From NCBI GenBank assembly GCA_009733715.1, contig WMKJ01000047.1, positions 1-64,000 of the forward strand: a DNA stretch of 64,000 nt. Direction: 5' to 3'. A program made the position numbers and the translations under genes. Shown here one piece after another: positions 17,966 to 30,949 of the stretch. Numbering within the stretch: position 1 is the stretch's first letter; each line of letters starts with the position of its first letter. This DNA comes from Herpomyces periplanetae (lineage: Eukaryota; Ascomycota; Laboulbeniomycetes; Herpomycetales; Herpomycetaceae). Below the pieces are notes generated by a model. It had not been told where the DNA came from, made no database searches, and saw nothing but the letters and a program-made list of their open reading frames with translations.

Positions 17966-20900
17966 CTACAGGCCGAATTTGGCCTTGATTGCTCCGGTGA
18001 TCAAGTTGCGTTTTTGTTGTTTTGCGAATTTGCTCACATCGTCGAGCCATTTTGAAGATGTTTCTTCTAATCGTTCGACCGAATCTCCCAGAATATTAAG
18101 GTTTTCAGTCCTTTCTTGAATTTGCCTTTGAATATAACTTAAATACCCTTCTTCCGTTTCACCTGTTTTATTATTTTCCACATTTCCTACTGACTTTGTC
18201 GATATAACATTTGATTTATTATCATGTACATCTTTTGTTCCCACGATTCTCTCCAATTCTTCTAACGACATACTTCCACCTAAAGCATTTCCCATTCCAA
18301 TCCATTGTAAGTTCATCATGGTTGGTCTTGTTGGGACTTCTATGTCGCGATTAAATAAAGTTATAGTTTCATATCGTTGATCTTGCGTTGGATATGGCGA
18401 ATTTCCTAACCCTGTAAACTCGAGAAAACGACTTGGTTGATGCGTTGACATTAATAAATTTCCATTTGGTAAAAGCTTTGGCATATTTACCCAACAATTA
18501 TTACTTTGTCCAGCTATACTCGCAGGTATCTCCATAATTTGAACTTCTTTTAATAACGGTAGTGTGTACTGTTTAACTTTCCCCGTCTCGAATACTGCTA
18601 CCAAACTGAAGTTTTCTCCATCTTCAACCAATTCTGCTAAAATGCACAATAGATCTTTGTTATTGTTCCATTTTTTAATATTTCCACTACCATTTGCGCC
18701 TTGAAAGATTCCTACTCCATTCTTCACGGTTGATACCACAATCGCTCCGGGAATTTTTATCGCGTCTTTAAGTTTACTCAATGCTGCACGAGTTGCGTAT
18801 GCTGGTTTTCTATTTCCCGTGTTAATCGCTCTAATACTTATAATATGATCTCGCATCAAACATACTCCAGCTAATTTCATCTCATATCTTCTATCATTTT
18901 CACTAGATCTATCGGGAAGTATTTTAAACGTGTAAACCATTCCCTTATCAGTTCCAATGTGAAGTAAAAAACTGGAATATGCATCCTCATTAAATATCAT
19001 TACACTAAACTCTAGTGCTGTGATTTTGTAGGGTAAATTTTCATTTTCATACTTTGGTTTTCTGCTCACTGGTTTCTTTTCGACTTCTTTCGTTGCCATA
19101 TCTTTATTAAAAATTATAAACGGCCCGCTAGTATCTATCACTGTGACGTATCCATCGTCAAAGCCAACCGCGATAAATCCAGTATCTGATAATTTTAAGG
19201 CTGTTACACTTCTTTTCCCTCCGTTAAATATAAAAGTTGGTAAAAGGCCCGTTTGAACAGAATTATCTATTCGGTCCGCTAAATTCACCAAAAGCTCCCG
19301 TGAGGTTCCCTTTCGTGAACTTTCTTCAAATCTGCGTAATAAACTGTTACAGCTTGTCCATGAGAAAAAAACCACTTCTCCGCTAGCTAACCCAACCCCC
19401 AAGTCGCCCGTCTTGCCGGAAAATGATGTAGTCGTAATGTTAATATTATCATGTCTTGCTAAAGCTTGTGCTACATTTGCTTGAATTGTAAATGCATTTT
19501 CAACCTCACCATTATCACCGACATCGAATAGTCGTATAATCCCGTTCCTGTGAATCATCAAGATTATATCACACCATTCACACCTCCTCGATGTACTTCT
19601 TTTCACTAGACCACCCTTAACTAATTCTTCCATTTCCTTTCGCTTTTCAACCATACTTAACCATTGTGATCGTTCAACCATCAAAAAATCAAATCCACAG
19701 GGGAATGGGTTCACAAAGTTGACCCAAACTGGCAAATAATTCGCTTCACTGTATGAATTGCCCGTCGTATAATCGTGTAAAATTATTTCTCCCGACCCCA
19801 TTACTTCAATCAGCATTCTAGGGTCATTCCCTCCCCCAAAGTAAGGTGAACTACGGGGAACAACACAAAACTTAACCACAGTTTCCCCGTTTTGAATAGT
19901 ATAAAACGTCACTTTCTTAGGCTTGCCAAAGTGACTCGCCAATGTTTGCCACGATGAAGTCATGTATGCTGGTGTTTTACCAAACCACAACGTACATAAA
20001 AATGATGCGTTTGGCACAGTCAGATGTACCAATAAACTGCTTTCACTAAGATCTCCATTTGAGCACCAAGCAATATCTTCAACTTTTGTTCTCTTACCCG
20101 GGATTAACGGGTCGCTAACATTGTTCAACGTAATTTGATGGCCAGAGTTACTTCCACTTTGAATTAAAGTAATTCTTCTTGCTGTAATTTGCTTTCCACT
20201 CTTAATGTCCCAAAACACAAGAACTCCATCTTCGTGAACGCTAAGTATAAACGTTCCGGTTGCATCAAAGCATGCTTTGCTAATACATGAATAGCTAATT
20301 CCATTACTTTTACCGGGTACATCGTAGGCAAAAAATTGCACTGCCTTGCCTTGTTTGAATGAATAGATTGCTGTACAATCTTGATATGCGATAAGAAGTT
20401 TTCCAATATCTTTTGGATGGAGTTCCAAAGAAACAACTGATGTCGGTCTAGATTTGGAGTTATGATCTCGTCCAACATATGGTATTTGATATCTAACTAC
20501 AGAAAGTTGATTGAGGTCATAAACGAGTACCAAACCTAGTATTGGTTAGTATGCCTGTGAATGTTTAAACTGACAGACTACAAAATCAACGAACCATTTT
20601 GTAATCCAATAAATGTATAATCTACGCCTGGATCGGTTAATAATGTCGAAACGAGTCCAGGGGGCGAGTACTTTGAGAGAAGAGATTTAGTTTGAAGAGA
20701 AAATATTGATAAATCGTTACGTGAATCAACACATATAGCTTTATCGTTACAGATCCGAAGTATACTAATCGAAGCTTTACCCGATAGAGTAAACTTGAAG
20801 CAGATGCGTTGTGACCCAAAGATGTAGATTTGACCAGAAAGGCTTTCACTTTCGTAGGTTCCTACAGCCAATAGCGACTGTATAGGATCATATGCAACTT

Positions 20901-21091
20901 GTGATACATCAGAGTTGATGCCCAATTCTTGAAGCTATAACGTTTAATTCGTGTTTAGTATAATATATCACATTATATTTATACATAGGATAAAATGAAC
21001 TTACCGTATTTATATTGGGAAAATTGGAGTATGAGCTCCCACATACTCCACTCGATGGGCCATTTTGTTTCATTCGTAATAAGGAAGACAT
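17966..21091 (-). CDS. SRO7: Sro7/tomosyn (lethal giant larvae) family exocytosis regulator, 3 exons
   Basis: Predicted exons on the minus strand are 21091-21005, 20934-20595 and 20535-17966, giving 998 aa (yeast Sro7 is 1,033). Introns are 70 and 59 nt. The second uses a GTTCGT donor, the only one found that keeps frame, with branch ATACTAACC. Lgl-family proteins are double beta-propellers that bind the Sec9/SNAP25 t-SNARE and Rab Sec4 and control docking of secretory vesicles. Family marks are the N-terminal AYDPIQSLLAVGT and FIGLQNG, then WD-like blades through the 2.5-kb third exon. The last about 60 residues form a coiled coil (QIQERTENLNILGDSVERLE) that aligns with the R-SNARE motif of tomosyns and VAMPs, the Arg of QER at the zero-layer position. 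A neutral-lipid or unrelated WD protein is unlikely. Confidence 0.92.
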
Positions 21092-21600
21092 GGTGTAATG
21101 TTAGCATTCGTTAATTTTAAGAATGTGGATAGATTTCTTTTAGTAGAGTAAAATACGGAAGAAAGTTGTTTGGTCAAAGTTATGGATAAATAAGTTTTGA
21201 TAAAGCTAGCCAAATATGAAAAGTATTAACAAACATGAAAGGGAACTTCGGATAGTGAAACTGGCATAAATTAGGTTATAAGAAATATTTCTTTCTCTCT
21301 GCTCCTATGAACAGACCTAGTCAAGTTCAATAATTATTTACTGTTTCACGATTGACGAACCGTTAAAAATTCAGATATACACGACGAACCGTAGCGATAA
21401 GTGTCAGAATATGAACATATACTCATACACGATTGAGAAAAAAAGCACAAATTAGCACGATAATACATAAAGCGAATAATTTAGGATGGAATAGAACGTG
21501 CATAAAAACAGCATGGAAAAAATAGTGCTTGAGAAAAATGTTGCAAGATAAAGTTCAAAATTTTCCCCAAAACACAAAAATTCTCCAAAAAAAACGTTTC
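21092..21600. promoter_or_regulatory. Upstream region of SRO7
   Basis: This AT-rich stretch precedes the SRO7 start codon and should contain its promoter. It ends in A-rich tracts (21,530-21,597) that border the GC-rich island. No gene is recognised. Confidence 0.4.
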
Positions 21601-21806
21601 GGCTACTCGGTCACATGATGTTCCGGCGCCGAGGCCAGGAGCTTAGTAAGCGAGTGGAGCTGGCCGGGCCGAGAGAGCGGGCGATGGGTTGTTCCGGGAT
21701 GCCGTGTTTGGGCGGGAAATGGGGATTCGGGATTTTACCGGCTTGCCGTTTGGAGTGAATTTGTATTGACCGTTTGGAGCCGGCCGAGACTCTGGGTGAA
21801 AGCCGA
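21601..21806. other. GC-rich island at the edge of the AT-rich block
   Basis: About 200 bp are clearly richer in G and C than anything within kilobases, with G-rich runs on the plus strand and short palindromes such as CGGCGCCG (about 21,624-21,631) and GGCCGGGCC. It lies between A-tracts left of it and the AT-rich, gene-free DNA on its right. A minus-strand frame of 78 codons crosses it, opening with TTG, and matches no family I know. No tRNA, 5S, snRNA or SRP hallmark was seen. It could be a strong promoter, an unrecognised ncRNA gene or a boundary element; nothing here decides. Confidence 0.4.
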
Positions 21807-22399
21807 ATTTGAATTCTGCGAAATTCCAAAATCTTTAAAATCCCCAAAAACTAATTCGTAAACTTTAACGTTTTCTCATTCCAAATTGATTTTCATCAGC
21901 AAATAAGTGGGATAATCTGAAATATTATTTTTTTCGTTGTTTTTGGCTTCTAAACGATAATTTTCGTGAATCGATTCCTACAAACATATCCCTATACACT
22001 TAGAATATACTACAATGAACTAGGAACTGTTTGGTTCGGTTTAGTACCATTAAAGAATGCTATTTTGGTGGGCTCTTTACTTACTGGTATAGATCATATC
22101 AGAATTAAACTGTCAGGGCTCATTTCTGTTTTGTTGCAGTAAATTATTTTCGATGAAAATTTACGCTGGCTAATGACAATCATCATATTACATTGCATTT
22201 TGACCTAGCTGTTTCTTTGGCGATAGTTAACTCTCAAAGCGAAGAATGACGATACTTTCAACATGGATCATCACTATCACCAACACAACACACGTAAATA
22301 ATTCCGAGATTCCTTCAGCTAACTGAGTGTGCGTATGCTAGCTCACAACCTTGGTTGAAATCCAGTAGAGTTAAGTAAATTCCTTTTTCGTTTATTGAT

Positions 22400-24700
22400 G
22401 CCGCAAAGATTCCCCTCCAACTCGACTTATTAATTAGGCTCTCTATTTCGAGTTTTGGATTATCATCAATACAAATTCTTGTTCATTATCTTGCTTTGAA
22501 CTTAGCTTAACATGAAATTAAACGGTCATTTAATTACTTTTCTTGTGCTGTATGATAAATCATTGGAAAACTTTTTTTTATCTGCCAATAACTCCTCATT
22601 CCGAATCTGGAATATATCTAGAGACACTTCTTGGTTGAAATCGTCGTTAGATCTGCTCAACTCACCGAATTAAACTGTTCAAAAGTTACTCAAGATTTAC
22701 TATAAACTTGAAGAATGTGCGAATTACCCTCATACCGATATGCCACTTTGAACATTCTCAAGGGAAATAATGCTCCATATCTAGCTTACGCTCTTTTTAC
22801 TTCATTATTTTATTTCATTCGTTTATCGTACGATTTTGTCAAAATAGTTTTATACCCAATGCTGTTCGTTTGCAAATATTTAGAGCATCCCCACTATATG
22901 ATCTTCAGAATTATACTTTTCATTGCAAAAACATATTGGATATCTCTTCTCTTGTGTGTATTGATAATTGCAACTGAAAAGGAACCTGCATCATGATCCA
23001 ATAATTCTAAAAATGCTAAATAAATTTTTGAAACAAGACATGATCAAGCCTTTTCCCTTGGTACACAAATAATTGGTTAGTTGTACACTTTGACAATGAT
23101 TATAACTTATGATATTCCATTTATTTGGCAGAGATTATATGCCATGTTTAACAAAGATAACACAAATTTCAACCTGGAGTTTTATATTTTGAAACTAAAC
23201 TGCAAAAGGCCCTACCACCAACTATTTACTGGAATTTTACTTTACTCGGAAACCATTTTCACATGCCAACATGAACACAAAAGAATTTATCACCAATTCC
23301 CTTTAGTTTTTTTTTCAGATTAATCTACGAATTAATTTATGCAAATTACTTATTTGATATAATCGTTCCCCCATGCTACAAAAAATATCACTGGCAACAT
23401 GATTTTAATATTGGCTTTAAATTATAACAAAAGTTACTGGTGGCATTTTCTCCGTTCGTCCAACATTTTAAAAGGGGAACTCAAAGAGTTACTCAACGGG
23501 ATAGCTACAAAACATCTTGGCCAAAGCACAAGTCCTTGAAATCGAACATGAAACAGCGATTATCACCGTATTGTAGTATCTGTAATAACCGACAGATTCT
23601 ACCAAATTGTCCTTATTGTAGTTTCCAATTTTTTGAACTTACCTAAAAGTAAAGCCAGTTAATATCGTTAACCATAAAAAGTTTTTACATGGTAGACTTA
23701 TAGAATAGTAAAACATATCACAAAGGAAATTGAATAAATCGAAACATTTAGCTGCGGATATACCCAAAGAATTGGAAAAGAATGGTGTTCAATTTGCTGT
23801 AAACTCCCGGATGGAAGAACGAGAAATTTAACAATTCCTCCGTAATTATAATCCCACAGCTCAAACCGATGTTGTCTTCGTGGATAACGGCCCGGGAAGA
23901 TGGTTGTATATTTGCAGTCAAAAACGATACTTTAATCCTTATCAGAGAGGATGAGACCTGTCGAATAACGACTGCATATGACGAGGGAATGATATTGAAT
24001 ATTTTATTTGATGGAAACCCAACTTTTGCTTCTTTTACAAATTCGTATATAGCATTCAGACATGCCTCCCTTGATACCGTCCAACTTAACAAGCACGCAA
24101 ACCTTGTAAAAATCCAACCAAATCCCAAAACATTTATTTGACCTATATGCAGTGAAACAAGCCTTATCCATAGAATTTCTCCATCACAATAGGAAATTCT
24201 CGCATTAAGGCCATTTCAATTAGTGCACTCAACTATTTAGGGAAAACATTTTACTGCATTAATTGGGGATTCATTTTACAACATAATGTTCAATGATGAT
24301 TTTTCAAGATGTACAGGGATTGGGATCCTCCTATACATGATTCAGATAATGCCATAAGAGACTGTTAAATTTATTCAAAGGCAGTTCTCATTGAAGATAT
24401 GACACATTCGACGTAAGGTTTATAGCAAATATGGACACAAAGGAATAAAACGGTTTCTTTGAAGTACCAAAATAATTCCAAGATTATTCCATCCTATTCT
24501 CATAAATCATCCAAAGTTACAGATCACACTAACTGAATATAATAGCAATAATCGCCAAAACTATACTATTAGACACTCCAAAAAGATTTTGTGATAAGGC
24601 GGTGGTTGAATTTTATAGGTGCTGTTGATTCCGGAAGATAGAGAGGATATCTTGAGGATTCTGAGGAAAAGGAAGGACAGCATGATTGAACGAGCTGCAT
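22400..24700 (+). mobile_element. Broken Ty1/copia-type retrotransposon fossil (gag-like to integrase-like part)
   Basis: Short stretches look like the pol polyprotein of copia elements. RPFQLVHS is encoded at 24,208-24,231, and DDFSR at 24,295-24,309 recalls the integrase core. Weaker resemblance to gag and a Cys-rich, knuckle-like piece (about 23,550-23,640) lies upstream in the right order. The copy is clearly dead, with many breaks, and is old judging by its AT-shift. Flanking terminal repeats could not be placed, so the ends are approximate. Confidence 0.5.
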
Positions 24701-25499
24701 CTTCAGCCCACCATTAGCTTATTCGGGAATTCTTATCCAAATTTCACAGAAATGAGAATATAAATCGCCTAACGTGAGGACAACCCAACTCAGACATGAG
24801 AACAAACGAGTGTGTGATAAAGGAAATAAATTTGCGTGGAAGCTATGTAACCCAAGAAGAGTTTTAAGCTACAACGAACCAGATGAGAAGAATCATTAAT
24901 TGCACAGCTTAGTTCAGGAAACTTATAGACTTGATACACGATAGGAGAAGAGAGTATGTAGGGAATACTGTCTATAGTAGTTGAACCAAACATGAGGAAA
25001 TAAACCACTTAATGGATTTCTAGTCTGAGCAAAAGCATAGGGAAGACGGACGGATTGTGCTATAATATAGCCGAATTTCCGGAAAATTACACCGTTACAC
25101 AGTACCATCAATTCTTATTCTTTCCTCCAGACAGGGCGACAAGGGAGTGCTGTGCGCGGAGCGGTTGGTATTAGAAAGAAACTTAAGCACCCATGCCATA
25201 GCTTGGTAGCACAAAAAATCAAGATTTGCAAAATACTTGAATTTTGAAAAAATTTCCTATTTGGGTAATTCTAGATGAAGCCCCGAGGTCAACACCACCA
25301 GATTTTGCCGAAATTTTAAATTTTATTTTTTTTTTCCAAAAATGCTTTTCAGTGTCACAATTGGGAAGGTTTCTACAAAATTTGAGAAAAATTATATCGT
25401 GCAAACATACAGAAAACACGGTGTTTTCCGCTCCTTTAACATTGCATTTACTATTCACAAAACCAGACTTCTTCATGTCAAATTTCATAACACGACACC

Positions 25500-25800
25500 C
25501 TTGAAATTTTTTGGTGGAACGGAACCTCGAGTTAGGTATATCCGCCCATTTGATACCTAATACTATTTTTATCTACCAACCGAAATCCATCTTAACAGTG
25601 GTAAAACTTCATTACAATTAGCTAATGGTAAACTTGTAAGGAATACGAATTCGGATACGTTTCGCATCCTAGAAATGGATACTTGGATTGTTACGCAAAC
25701 CAATCAAATGGAATTTTTTAAAGATTCAAAATCTACCCCATTAATTTTTGACTTAGAACTATGCTTAGATTGTCTAAGTCTGATTATATCCCTCAATTTA
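25500..25800 (+). mobile_element. Possible copia-type protease-region fragment
   Basis: One short stretch (LQLANGKLV and neighbours, about 25,610-25,640) resembles the segment after the aspartic-protease box in copia polyproteins. The fossil is broken and very short; the assignment is tentative. It may belong to a second element, because it lies downstream of the integrase-like piece. Confidence 0.2.
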
Positions 25801-27429
25801 TCAATTACCCCCAACTAAGCATTCAATGAATATAGAAAAAAAAAACTCCATTCAGAATTCATATTACCTTGAAAATAAATTATTTGGAATAATATTAAAA
25901 AATGTATGTAATATTTCAAGAGCAAAGTTGAATATGCCAAGTGAAAAAAAATTGCGCAAGTGAAATAACAGAAGCTGTCATGCTACAAAATTCTCTACTA
26001 TGAGCAGAAATCGAGAACTAGAGGTTTCTGCGCCATAGTGTAGATTCCTGAAATTTCCAATATGATAAAAGTCGGGATAACATTTGTTGATAGAAGACAA
26101 TAAACTGCGAAAATGTAGTTATACATGATAACTTACATCCATGACGGGATGCATTCCGGATTATTTTCGGAATAGAAACTATTTCAAAGGATCGTAATAG
26201 CTCGCCCTGATCAGCAAAATTTATAAATCGCCCTGTGAGATTTTTCGCATCGTGTGTAACTTGTAGCCACTCCCAGAACTGGACAGATCATTTTGTTATA
26301 TGCGTAAATTACCCATTAAATTGCTTTGGTGGAAATAAAAAGATAATATCATGAAAAATCTTGGTATTAATTTGAAAACATCTTCATTTCGCTTTATATT
26401 GAATTTTTTTTTTCAGTGAACCTTCTTCCATACGGGTTAGTTCATTACAATCAACTGTATAATTGTATTTATTCCATCACATATCTGTACATAATTATTT
26501 ATTTAAAATTGCAATTTACTCCCTTATTACTGAGTACAAAATTATATAGATGGTCTTATTTGTGTTCCTCTTTCCTAGAGGAACATTTAACTACAAAATC
26601 CCGAGTAACACTATGTGCTTTGATGGCGGAATATTAACATTTGTCCAAGTTTATTCAATATAAATGTTTGAAATAAACCTTCTCGAAACAAATGAATTTG
26701 CCATCTATCAAATCCTTCGTACAAGGACTTAAAACTTTTTCCATAATTTGTGCCTAGTTTCACCATGATATTATTCTTTATTTCAATCATCCCATTTTAA
26801 TGTGTACTCTAATCCAGTGCTGCAGGCGAGTGCGCGGTTCATGCGTATCCTAAAGTAACCTGCCCAGTTTACTGGGTTGTTAAATGCAGCACACAACGTA
26901 ACAATTCTCACAGACTCTCGGTACCAAAGCTTTTTTTTTAATCAAGTAGCCAGTTTATTTTCTCTCCTTGTATATCTTTATACACCGCTATAGCAAAAGG
27001 TGGAACGCTGACTACCTTAGCTTCTATATATAATCTTCTTTACTGTGCTTGTAGGCAAAGAAATCATTTGTGCTTTATCTGCCGTTTTATCAACCATGCA
27101 AGTATTACAAGAGACGATAAACCTGTCATTTCTACAAACAGTCAACAACTATCTTTTGTGCAGCTGATCTAGAGAAATTCCTAACCAATTCTTCCCACCC
27201 CGTAGTTTTGTATTGCTTCTTCTATGTTGTAGCGTATCGCAGCACCCCAGAGCAGTGTCAGGCCCCATACTTCAAAAATTTCAGCATTTGCATTAGATAA
27301 ACTAATGTTCAACTTTAGACTGTCAACTCATAATCTGTCCGTCCAAAAATTAGTCACAACATTATGACTGCCGTCGAAGTATCGGATTGAAACAATACGC
27401 CAGCATGTAGAAAACTTCACTATCGTGTT

Positions 27430-28115
27430 TGCCATTAGCCAAATTCTATGGTTCTCTCTGGAACCATCTCCCTTGGTACAGGATTATAGAAGTTATAGCA
27501 ACACTAATCAATGAACAAGCATTTGTCGTTTAGCGCACACAACGTTTAAATTACTAATTATGGCTTAGAATTTCGTCTATAAAAGGAGTCTTTTTGTAGC
27601 TTTGGAGTAAATAGAATCAACCAACTTTTTTCCCTTTTTTTCTCAATTTTTCTTGAATTTATTGTCTGAGATACACGCCTTCTCCAAATTATTTATCTTG
27701 TACGAGGTTTCGCACCTAATAATATTAGCTTGACAACCTTTTAGAACTCTTTTACCCACACCTGGCATCCCGACTGGCTTCTCACCAACGTTTTTGTATA
27801 GTCTCTGATATGGCCAAGGCTTATATGCAATTTGATAACTTGCCTATTGTATATCAGTTTATATTTAGTACACTTCTGCCTTCTCTCCTGTCCTATACTC
27901 TTTGGTTTCATATGTCTTATCTTTGCCCATTCCGCCCTGTGCTTGTCCAGCATTTTCACTGATTCTCTATCAGCAATTTGACCGTAATACGTCGCGTACG
28001 GCTAAAATAGACAAATAAAAGTCACATACACGATCTTGTAGCCGCACAACACCTTACAGCGAGCTGGCGCTAGGATTCCACACAAGCAGTTACGGTTGAT
28101 CTTAAGGAAATTTTT
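27430..28115 (+). repeat. Repeat family B, plus-strand copy, best preserved
   Basis: This copy shares long, gapped similarity with the other B copies. Anchors are the pattern around TATAAAAGGAG (27,578), a central CCCACACC/CCCACGNG block after a TTNTAGAACT core (about 27,740-27,770), and a 3' part beginning TTGTAGCCGCAC (about 28,035). It is less AT-rich than other copies, so it may be younger or less mutated. It is non-coding. It could be an LTR or an arm of a long inverted repeat. Confidence 0.6.
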
Positions 28116-28839
28116 GCCATACAAATAAAATTTTTAAAATTATTTTTATTTCCTATTCTTTTATCAACAGTTTCTTAAAAGAAAATTGTTCCAACTTTAA
28201 ATATAACTCTAATACATGTGCTCATTAACCCATCATTATGAAAATTTCTGCCTCGGACTCCATCATGGTATTCTGAATGCTTATGCTCGTTCTCTTGCAT
28301 TAAAATGTCATACTGTTACGAATGAGACAACCGGAGAGAGAAAAGCCAAGGGTTGGATGGCTCGATGGAAGGGGCTGCTCTTCTTCAACTTATCGTCTGA
28401 TCGTTTCCGGAGATTTATACGAATATCAAGGAGACTCTCCACTGTGTTATACTCTGAAGCGGTATCCTTTGAATGGTCGGCGCTAGCTGTATATGAAGGA
28501 TATGGTTATGATGTCTCCACAACGATCCTCTGCTTGCAGTATAATGGGGGACGAGAAGACAGATTGCATAGAAGAAAAGACAACCAAACACAAGCAAGGA
28601 AACGGACAGAAATTGCGAATAAGTGGAAAAGATAGAATATAAAAAGTTATTTATGATAAGACGGAACTTAAGCAACAAAGGAAAGGAGAGAGAAGAAAAG
28701 CACAACTACGTATAGGAGTGTTACAGAGTATAGCTGTGTTCAGCATATTCTAAAGTTTTGTTTTTCTCGGCTTGCTGTTCGAAGTTGTGAATGATAGTAT
28801 TCTTCACGAAGATAGCACATAGATAGCTGGGCATATGTA

Positions 28840-29845
28840 GCACCAGTATCACTCTCGTCAAGGATATGCAAGCGTCGGAGCGTGAAGCATTCTCTTCGAG
28901 ATAACACTTGGATGGTCTAAGTGCCAGCCAATTGGGAGCAGTTAGCTTTGACAATGATCTGGCTTTGTCTATGGATGTGGCGAAGGATAGTTAGTCTCTC
29001 AGCAGCTTCAGGTAAAAGTTGCTAATTGGCTGTTCTCCATTTACCTAATGGTATGATGCACTTAGCTTCAATACCAAGGTGGCCGCAACGAGCTTGGGCT
29101 AGAGATGTGTAGTCTCTAAGTGGCTTTCGGTGGTAGTCATTGCTTGGTAAGAAGAGTTAATACCTATAAGCCCAAAGCTTGTAGCTTTTCGTGCTCTTGC
29201 CAATCATCATGGCTGGTATTTAGATTGCCATTACCCGATAATGCTTTCAGTTAGATTGTGTTGTCAGGCTTCTGAATATTTCTCATACCATACGGGATAT
29301 GCTACGAGTATTGCAGTTAGCAATATTTGGGGGTAATTGAATAAAGTTTATTCCGCTTTCCAAGATAACGACAAGTGCACATACTCTATTCACAGACACA
29401 GAATCATGGTGTCTTGTCTATCAAGCTCCAGCTACGAGTAATAGTTGATGGATTTATCTTGAAGAAGATGAGATGGTTAAGGCTGGACATACAAAGTGAA
29501 AATGAGGGAATTATAGATTTCTCCGAGTTATTCACCTCGTGGCTTTTGCTTTTAACCCGGTCTTAGTCCCTTATACATTAAGATATTAGGGATCAATCTT
29601 GTTCTTGAGTTTATTTTTGCTTTACCTTTTTAAAAGAAAATTTTTACTTTGCTAGTTTATTTTAGTTGAGCTTCTTTTGTCTTGTGTCTGGTCGACATTG
29701 ACAAGAGTGACCTGTGGCTTGTTTGGAAGGTTGTTGTTTCTTACATGTTCTAGTTGAAGAGGACGAACAACTTGAAATTGTAGCCACGCTTATTTATATT
29801 GTTGTGTTCCTTGTTCTACCAAGTAAACTATGCCTAACCCTAGGG
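28840..29845 (+). repeat. Repeat family A, copy 1
   Basis: The copy shares several blocks with the next copy and with the one near 55.6 kb. Examples are GGGCTAGAGATGTGTAGT (29,097), TAGATTGCCATTACC (29,220) and a TGTCTGGTCGA block near 29,686. It is about 1 kb, non-coding and relatively GC-rich for this block. An LTR is the likely nature because of size and lack of coding, but typical LTR ends are not clear. Confidence 0.65.
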
Positions 29846-29954
29846 TAAAGCATGGCAAGGAGCGGAAAGACTTCATACAGTGTGAGAAACTGTACAAACG
29901 GAAGAAGTCTAACCAAAGTATAATCGATGAAAAACGGATATTTTTGGCAATTTC

Positions 29955-30785
29955 AGGTGGGAGTTGCTAAGCAGGGGGGTAGTTGGTTACCCAATGGTAC
30001 GGAGCAGCCAGCTTCAATACCATAGTGATCGTTGAAAGTTAGGGCTAGAGATGTGTAGTTTCTAAGTGGCTTTCGGTAGTAGTCACTGCTTGGTGAAGGG
30101 AACTAATGCCCATGAACCTAAAGCAGGTGGCTCTACGGGATAATAGTCCGTGGTCGCAGCTGGATTTTAGATTGCCATTACCGGACAATGCTTTCAACTA
30201 GATTGTGTTGCCATGGCTTCTGAATATTGCTCAAACTACACCAATTGTGCTACGAGTACTGCAGTCAGCAATACTTGAGAGTAATGGGATCGCAATTATC
30301 CCGCCTTTCGAGATAACGATAAGAGGATACTTATGCTGTTCGCATGTGCAAAGTCGGAGCAGCCTTGGATGTTAAGCTGAAGCTACAGCTAGTAGTTGAT
30401 AGGCTAATTTCGAAAAAGACGAAGGGACATATGCTAGGAATGCAAGCGAAGACATTGTGAAGTATGGATTTGGTCGAGTCCTCCAACTCGTTGCTTTAGT
30501 ATTTAAAGTGACCTGGATCCCTTAAATTTGGACATTCAAGGATCAATTATTTTTTACATGTTTCATCAATTACCTACGTTGTTTAAATATAGCTAGTTTA
30601 TTTTGCTTGAGCTATCTTTTGTCTTGTGTTTGTTTGGAGGATTGTTGTTCTTTGCATGCTTGGTTAAGGCAAATAGTCTAAACTTGTAGTTGTCGCTACA
30701 CTTGCTCATTTACATTTTTTTGTGCCTTGTTCTACCATGTAAAAATTACGCTAAGCTACAAAGTTGAGCGTAACACTTGTTCCTC
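29955..30785 (+). repeat. Repeat family A, copy 2
   Basis: This copy is in the same orientation as copy 1 and only about 110 bp downstream. It matches copy 1 almost throughout, from the GGGCTAGAGATGTGTAGT block (30,049) to the GTAAA-containing 3' end near 30,740. The 5' part present in copy 1 is missing or unrecognisable. Confidence 0.65.
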
Positions 30786-30949
30786 GTTAATTGCAGTCCA
30801 ATCCTGTAGATCTTTGATGTAATGCAATACCCACAATGAGTTTACTGCTGTTGAAATGAATTTCATCTGATAGCGTAATATAATGATCGTTTAGTCAAAT
30901 TCCACAATGAACAACAATGGAGATGATTTTTAGTTTTCGTGATGCGAAT

